A stretch of 9,683 bases of DNA. It comes from Candidatus Sigynarchaeota archaeon (GTDB lineage: Archaea; Asgardarchaeota; Lokiarchaeia; Sigynarchaeales; Sigynarchaeaceae). Made by a program: the position numbers and the translations under genes. Position 1 is the first letter of the stretch. Each line of letters begins with the position of its first letter. The stretch covers positions 1 through 9,683 of the forward strand of contig JAUQYW010000605.1 of the NCBI GenBank assembly GCA_030587525.1, in the 5' to 3' direction. This document shows, in pieces, positions 5,701 to 9,683 of this stretch. The notes beneath the pieces were generated by a model. It saw only the letters and a list, made by a program, of their open reading frames with translations, did not search any database and was not told where the DNA came from.

Positions 5701-5723
5701 GAGACCAATTACGGGCATGATAC

Positions 5724-5731
5724 TTTAAATA
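5724..5731 (-). promoter_or_regulatory. Box A of the isomerase-like gene
   Basis: TATTTAAA on the minus strand, centred at 5727.5, exactly 27.5 nt above the A of ATG 5700. It predicts a leaderless transcript. Being nearly symmetric (CTTTAAATA on plus), it could also fire weakly toward the kinase gene. Confidence 0.6.
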
Positions 5732-5796
5732 CACATGCTACCAATAATGAATAACGAGGGAGTTTAACCGCACCACCGCGATATGCAAGCACGTGC

Positions 5797-8700
5797 ATGA
5801 ACATGGATGATCCTTCCCTACCCAAGCTAGCATCTGGCGGCATGTTTTTCGAGATTATGTCGAAGAGTAGCATGCCGTGCTTGCTCATTCACGAATTAAA
5901 GATCGAATGGGTGAACGAGGCCGTCGAGCACTTGACTGGTTTCAAGAGCAACGAGCTTATCGGGAAGACGGCGAACGATATCGGTGAATTCGTGAGGGAA
6001 GGAGACTCCGCAGTGATTGATCTGGCCAAGATTAGATCCATGATTTACACAGAAGACTATGACTCACCCAAATCTTTGTTGTTCAAGTTCAAGACCCGGG
6101 ACAACGAACTCAAATGGGTGAAGTTTACCTTCTACTCGATTGTTCAAGATAACGAGCATTATGTCATCTTTATTTTTCAGGACATCACGCCCATCAAGGA
6201 GCAAGAGGAGAAATTTCAATTGATTGCCGGGATGAGCTTGATCGGCATTATCATCCAACAAGATGGCCTCGTGAAGTATATCAATCCGGCAGTGACCGAT
6301 ATCACGGGATTTACCGAGGAGGAAATGAAAGCTTGGAAACCGTATGAATACCAGTCGCATGTCCATCCGGATGACTGGGCTATAGTCGCTGAGCAAGCGA
6401 AAAGGAATCTATCGGGGAATCCTGCCGATATGAGGCAGCATTTTTTTTATCGTTTCTTCACGAAATCTGGGGAGTTACGCCTGGTCGAATCCTTTCTGCA
6501 AGTTGGCCATTATGAGGGAAAATCTGCGGTCCTCGCCGTTTTAATCGATGCGACAAAGAAGCACGCGTTGGAACAGCAACTGGTGGAGTCCGAGCAAAAG
6601 TTCCGTTGCATTGCGGAGCAGTCGACGCTTGGAGTTATCATCATCCAGGATGGTAAATTTCTCTACGCGAATCAGGAATTTTCCCGCATACTCGGAAAAA
6701 AAGTCGAGGAGCTCGTCAACACCCCTGTGATAAATTTTATGGGTATGATCCCGGAACCATTAAGGCGGGATATCGAGGCGCGCTATCGCCAGCAAACTAT
6801 AGGAAATAAGACGGACGAGGGGAGCTATACGATGCCGCTGAAGCTGGAAGATGGCAGCATTCACACGTATGATCTGGCGTCGAAAAACACCGTCATCAAC
6901 GGTAAGGATGCTATCCTGGTTTTTGCGCATGATATAACGAGCATAACAAAAACCCAGCAGCAATTAAAAGAATCCGAGGAAAAGTTTCGCAACATCGCCG
7001 AGCAATCTGCCCTCGGCATCGTTATCGTTCAAGACAAGAAGCTTGTCTTCGCCAACAAGAAATTTGCCGATATTATGGAAAGCACCATCGATGAGGTGCA
7101 AAGGCTTTCGCCGGGTATGCTTCTCACGATGGTCGAAGGCAAAGAAAAGCCGATCTTGTCACGGCAATACGAGTCGCGAGAAGCGGGGGCCTACAAGGAC
7201 GATGCTCGGTATATCATTTCGCTAAAGGTAAATTCAGGTAAAGTTAAAAGTATCGAGGTGGTTTCACGGAGCATCCTGTTGAACGGTCGCAATGCCACTA
7301 TGGCAATCGCCCTTGATATCACTGACCGCGTGATTGCCGAGCAGTATTTGAAGGAGTCCGAGGAAAAATTTCGCAGCATCGCTGAACAATCAGCTCTCGG
7401 TATCATCATCATCCAAGATCGAAAATTCGTATTTGTCAATCAAAAATTTGCCGATATTATAAATAAATCAATAGACGAAGTGTTACGCCTCCCACCGGAA
7501 ACGGCATTTTCTATCATTGAAGGTGCTGACAAGCAGCTAATTGAACATCGATACAAGGAGCGGGACCGTGAAGCGTTCAAGGAAGACGCACGTTATGTTC
7601 TTACCTTGAATCTGGGGCCAGGAAAGATTAAACAAGCCGAAGTGGTAGCCCGGAGCATCGTTTTGAACGGTCGTAACGCTACTTTAGGAATCGCTCATGA
7701 TATCACGGATCGCATGATTGCCGAGCAAGATTTGAAGGAATCCGAGGAAAAGTTTCGTACCATTGCGGAAAAATCGTTGATCGGCATTATATTTATGCAA
7801 GACGGCGGGATAAAGTACGTGAACGATCAAGCAGCGAGGATCTTCGGGTATGCATCGATAGAAATGTTGACTTGGACTTGGCAACATCTGGTTATGAAAA
7901 TCCATCCCGATGAGCGCTTCGAATCAATGTATTTTTTCGATTCTCGGAAATCCGGATCCGATGAAAAAGTACGTGAAATTGCATTTCGCATCATTTCCAG
8001 GGACGGGAACGTTAAATGGATTCAAGCATATTCCGGTTCCGTGCTTTACCAAGGGAAGAATGCCGAGATGCTCATCATCGCGGATATCACGGAACAAAAA
8101 GAAAGCGAAATACGGCTCAAGGAATCCGAGGAAAAATACCACCAGATCTTCGAGGAATCCGCGGCGGCCATTCTTTTGATGAATACCAAGGGATTTTTCA
8201 TCGAATGCAACTCCATGGCCGAGCGTTTGTTGAATATGAAAAAAGCAGAGATCATCGGCAAGCATTACAAGGATCTCCAGCAGTACATCATCACGGATCT
8301 GTCGTTCTTTAAGGATCACTTGAGAAAATTAGCCCAGGGGATACCACTCGAACCTTTTGAGCTCGAGGGAAGCAGCCAAGAACGAGGCTCGCTCTGGGTC
8401 CGTGTGCACGCCGCAAGAGTAAAGCTCGGAAAGTTTCATGTGAATCAACTTGTCATCAATGATATCACGGAAAAGAAGAAATTAGAAAGCCTATTGGAAG
8501 AAGAAAATAAAAAACTGAAGCAAGTCGAAAGCCTTCTTGAAGAGGAAAACAAGAAGCTCAAGCAGCTCGATGTGATGCGGAAAAACTTCATCTTCACGGC
8601 GACCCACGAGTTGAAAACTCCACTCGTCTCGCTGTACGGGGCATCGGACTTTCTTTTGAAAATTATGCCACAAGCCCTTGATGAAACGGTCAAATCGATG

Positions 8701-9273
8701 ATCGAGATCATCCATCGCGGCGCGGAGAGGCTCAAGGCCCTGGTCGACAACTTGCTCGATGTCTCGCGCATGGACACGGGCAATTTCAAGCTTACAAAAC
8801 AAGCGATCGACATGGTCGACCTGGTCCGTCAATGCATTTCGAGCCTTGATTACCTGGTGAAGATGGCGGGTCAGGAAGTCGTCTTGCACGCCCCGGAAAA
8901 ATTAATCGCGAACGTGGATAAATTGCGCATGGACCAAGTCATCACGAATTTATTATCCAATGCCATCAAGAACACGCCGAAAGGCGGGCACGTCGCTATT
9001 TCCTTGTCTGAAGATGGCGACATGGTGAAGTTCACCATCAAGGATGATGGTGTCGGCTTGACTCCCGAAGAAATGCACGTCTTATTCTCGCAGTTCGGAA
9101 AGTTGGAGCGGACGGACTTGAACACCGCGGTGAACATCCAGGGATCTGGATTGGGATTGCATATCAGCAAGAACATCGTCGACATGCACGGTGGCAAGAT
9201 CTGGGCGGAATCCGAGGGCCGCAACAAGGGGGCAATGTTCTCGTTTCAAATTCCAATAGATCTCGTGAAATAG
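5797..9273 (+). CDS. Soluble multi-PAS sensor histidine kinase (seven PAS domains, HisKA, HATPase_c)
   Basis: 1158 residues, no membrane segment and no receiver domain, so a cytoplasmic sensor kinase. PAS domains lie at about 17-135, 138-256, 266-384, 394-512, 522-640, 650-768 and 778-896, each ending in a DIT-type motif followed by a KESEEKF-like linker. PAS2 and PAS6 carry the GF/GY...HPDD/HPDE signature. PAS4 and PAS5 are close duplicates. A coiled coil with a doubled ESLLEEENKKLKQ unit (897-924) leads into the H-box FTATHELKTPL with phospho-acceptor H937. The ATPase part shows the N-box (N1051, N1055), G1 box DDGVG (1083-1087), an LFSQFGK segment (1096-1102) and G2 box GSGLGL (1116-1121). 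All catalytic motifs are intact. PAS ligands (haem, flavin or other) cannot be told. No regulator gene adjoins, so it is an orphan kinase here. ATG 5803 is an alternative start. Confidence 0.93.
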   Translation: MNMDDPSLPKLASGGMFFEIMSKSSMPCLLIHELKIEWVNEAVEHLTGFKSNELIGKTANDIGEFVREGDSAVIDLAKIRSMIYTEDYDSPKSLLFKFKTRDNELKWVKFTFYSIVQDNEHYVIFIFQDITPIKEQEEKFQLIAGMSLIGIIIQQDGLVKYINPAVTDITGFTEEEMKAWKPYEYQSHVHPDDWAIVAEQAKRNLSGNPADMRQHFFYRFFTKSGELRLVESFLQVGHYEGKSAVLAVLIDATKKHALEQQLVESEQKFRCIAEQSTLGVIIIQDGKFLYANQEFSRILGKKVEELVNTPVINFMGMIPEPLRRDIEARYRQQTIGNKTDEGSYTMPLKLEDGSIHTYDLASKNTVINGKDAILVFAHDITSITKTQQQLKESEEKFRNIAEQSALGIVIVQDKKLVFANKKFADIMESTIDEVQRLSPGMLLTMVEGKEKPILSRQYESREAGAYKDDARYIISLKVNSGKVKSIEVVSRSILLNGRNATMAIALDITDRVIAEQYLKESEEKFRSIAEQSALGIIIIQDRKFVFVNQKFADIINKSIDEVLRLPPETAFSIIEGADKQLIEHRYKERDREAFKEDARYVLTLNLGPGKIKQAEVVARSIVLNGRNATLGIAHDITDRMIAEQDLKESEEKFRTIAEKSLIGIIFMQDGGIKYVNDQAARIFGYASIEMLTWTWQHLVMKIHPDERFESMYFFDSRKSGSDEKVREIAFRIISRDGNVKWIQAYSGSVLYQGKNAEMLIIADITEQKESEIRLKESEEKYHQIFEESAAAILLMNTKGFFIECNSMAERLLNMKKAEIIGKHYKDLQQYIITDLSFFKDHLRKLAQGIPLEPFELEGSSQERGSLWVRVHAARVKLGKFHVNQLVINDITEKKKLESLLEEENKKLKQVESLLEEENKKLKQLDVMRKNFIFTATHELKTPLVSLYGASDFLLKIMPQALDETVKSMIEIIHRGAERLKALVDNLLDVSRMDTGNFKLTKQAIDMVDLVRQCISSLDYLVKMAGQEVVLHAPEKLIANVDKLRMDQVITNLLSNAIKNTPKGGHVAISLSEDGDMVKFTIKDDGVGLTPEEMHVLFSQFGKLERTDLNTAVNIQGSGLGLHISKNIVDMHGGKIWAESEGRNKGAMFSFQIPIDLVK
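6589..8124 (+). repeat. Four in-register 384-nt PAS coding repeats
   Basis: The linker aromatic of each unit (F269, F397, F525, F653, Y781) recurs every 128 residues exactly, so PAS3 to PAS6 are each encoded by 384 nt. PAS4 and PAS5 align without gaps with more than half the residues identical by eye. PAS3 and PAS6 are more diverged but keep the length. Confidence 0.75.
8485..8568 (+). repeat. Tandem 42-nt repeat encoding a doubled coiled-coil unit
   Basis: Two adjacent 14-codon units (8485-8526 and 8527-8568) encode the same ESLLEEENKKLKQ plus V or L. Nine of the 14 codons differ, eight of them synonymously, so the duplication is not very recent and the protein sequence has been kept. Fourteen residues are two heptads. 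Confidence 0.8.
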
Positions 9274-9292
9274 GTCTTTGTTAGAATGAAGC

Positions 9293-9299
9293 TTTTTTT
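9293..9299 (+). terminator. T-run terminator candidate after the kinase gene
   Basis: Seven T residues lie 20 nt past the kinase stop codon, a plausible archaeal terminator. No box A is evident between it and the next gene, so read-through is possible. Confidence 0.4.
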
Positions 9300-9338
9300 C
9301 CGCGCCACCATGGTTCCACGTGCACGAGGCTGAACTGG

Positions 9339-9683
9339 ATGAAGGATTCTCACGCAAAACACGAGAAGAAAAAGAAACCGAGCAGCCGTGCCTTTGGCAA
9401 GGATCTCGGCGGGATCTACAAGGTGGTCAATTTCGCTCACCGGTATCGGATATACCAGTTCACCCGGTTCGTCCCGTATTCCCTCGTCATAGGGTTCTCG
9501 CATTTTTTCACAAAAGCGTTCTTTGCCCGGTCCAAAAAAATGAATCTTCGCGTGCAGCGAGACATCAAGGCTTTTTCGGGAATGCGTTTCTCCCCTGGAT
9601 TGCTGAAAAGGCTCGCAGACGCGACCTTCAAGAACATGGGGATCATCCTCTTCGATGTTATGTTAAAAGCACCCAATTATCAC
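9339..9683 (+). CDS. Probable LpxL/HtrB-like lysophospholipid acyltransferase (partial, 3' end outside window)
   Basis: 115 codons from the ATG at 9339 to the window edge, with no stop. After a basic N-terminus (KHEKKKKPSSR) comes a segment with alternating aromatic and basic residues (YRIYQFTRFVPYSLVIGFSH, about 37-56), then RSKKMNLRVQRDI and FSPGLLKRLADATFKNMGII. This order resembles the N-terminal quarter of LpxL/HtrB-family acyltransferases: a membrane-associated helix, an R-K...NL segment, then a helix ending in F-x-N-x-G. The catalytic HX4D/E motif would lie beyond the edge, so the call is tentative. A GAGG site (9326-9329) lies 9 nt before the ATG. The gene follows the kinase by 65 nt on the same strand. 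Confidence 0.5.
   Translation, partial: MKDSHAKHEKKKKPSSRAFGKDLGGIYKVVNFAHRYRIYQFTRFVPYSLVIGFSHFFTKAFFARSKKMNLRVQRDIKAFSGMRFSPGLLKRLADATFKNMGIILFDVMLKAPNYH

Noticed and set aside
4924..5728. Long plus-strand frames opposite the isomerase-like gene
   Set aside because: They are shadows of a gene with clear catalytic motifs and GC-rich third codon positions; no ribosome site or family pattern of their own.
1..9683. tRNA, rRNA, CRISPR array or intact insertion sequence
   Set aside because: No cloverleaf-like segment, no regularly spaced identical repeats with spacers, and no transposase motif or terminal inverted repeats with target duplication were seen on either strand.

Overview
The window looks archaeal and most likely comes from an Asgard (Promethearchaeota) genome. 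Two minus-strand genes have TTTAAA-type box A elements centred about 27 nt upstream of an ATG, and a plus-strand gene has a box A-like ATAAATATA at the same distance from its TTG. This is the arrangement expected for archaeal leaderless or very short-leader transcripts. An RHH-UPF0175 antitoxin with a PIN toxin and a soluble multi-PAS kinase fit an archaeon. The Asgard placement rests mainly on the C-terminal tail of the MFS transporter, which resembles longin/roadblock-like domains common in those genomes. It is an inference from remembered families, not from a search.

Layout. Positions 1-1372 (minus) hold the N-terminal 457 codons of a 12-TM MFS transporter with an extra cytosolic domain; it runs off the left edge. 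Positions 1373-1986 have no convincing gene. Positions 1987-2830 (minus) hold a type II toxin-antitoxin operon, PIN toxin first and RHH-UPF0175 antitoxin second, separated by 1 nt. Positions 2894-3684 form a gene graveyard: a start-less RelE/ParE toxin remnant, two unidentified coding fragments, and repeated AT-rich motifs. Positions 3742-4659 (plus) encode an amidohydrolase-2 family TIM-barrel hydrolase. Convergent to it, 4855-5700 (minus) encodes a xylose-isomerase-like TIM-barrel protein. Positions 5797-9273 (plus) encode a 1158-residue soluble histidine kinase with seven PAS domains. Positions 9339-9683 (plus) hold the start of a probable LpxL/HtrB-like acyltransferase that runs off the right edge.

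How the genes relate. Apart from the toxin-antitoxin pair there is no clear multi-gene pathway. The amidohydrolase and the isomerase-like protein are convergent and separately promoted, so a shared catabolic role is possible but unproven. The kinase has no response regulator beside it and no receiver domain. I found no complete novel defence or mobile system. The most distinctive items are the MFS fusion, the exact 128-residue register of the PAS repeats, and the mosaic of gene remnants beside the intact toxin-antitoxin operon.
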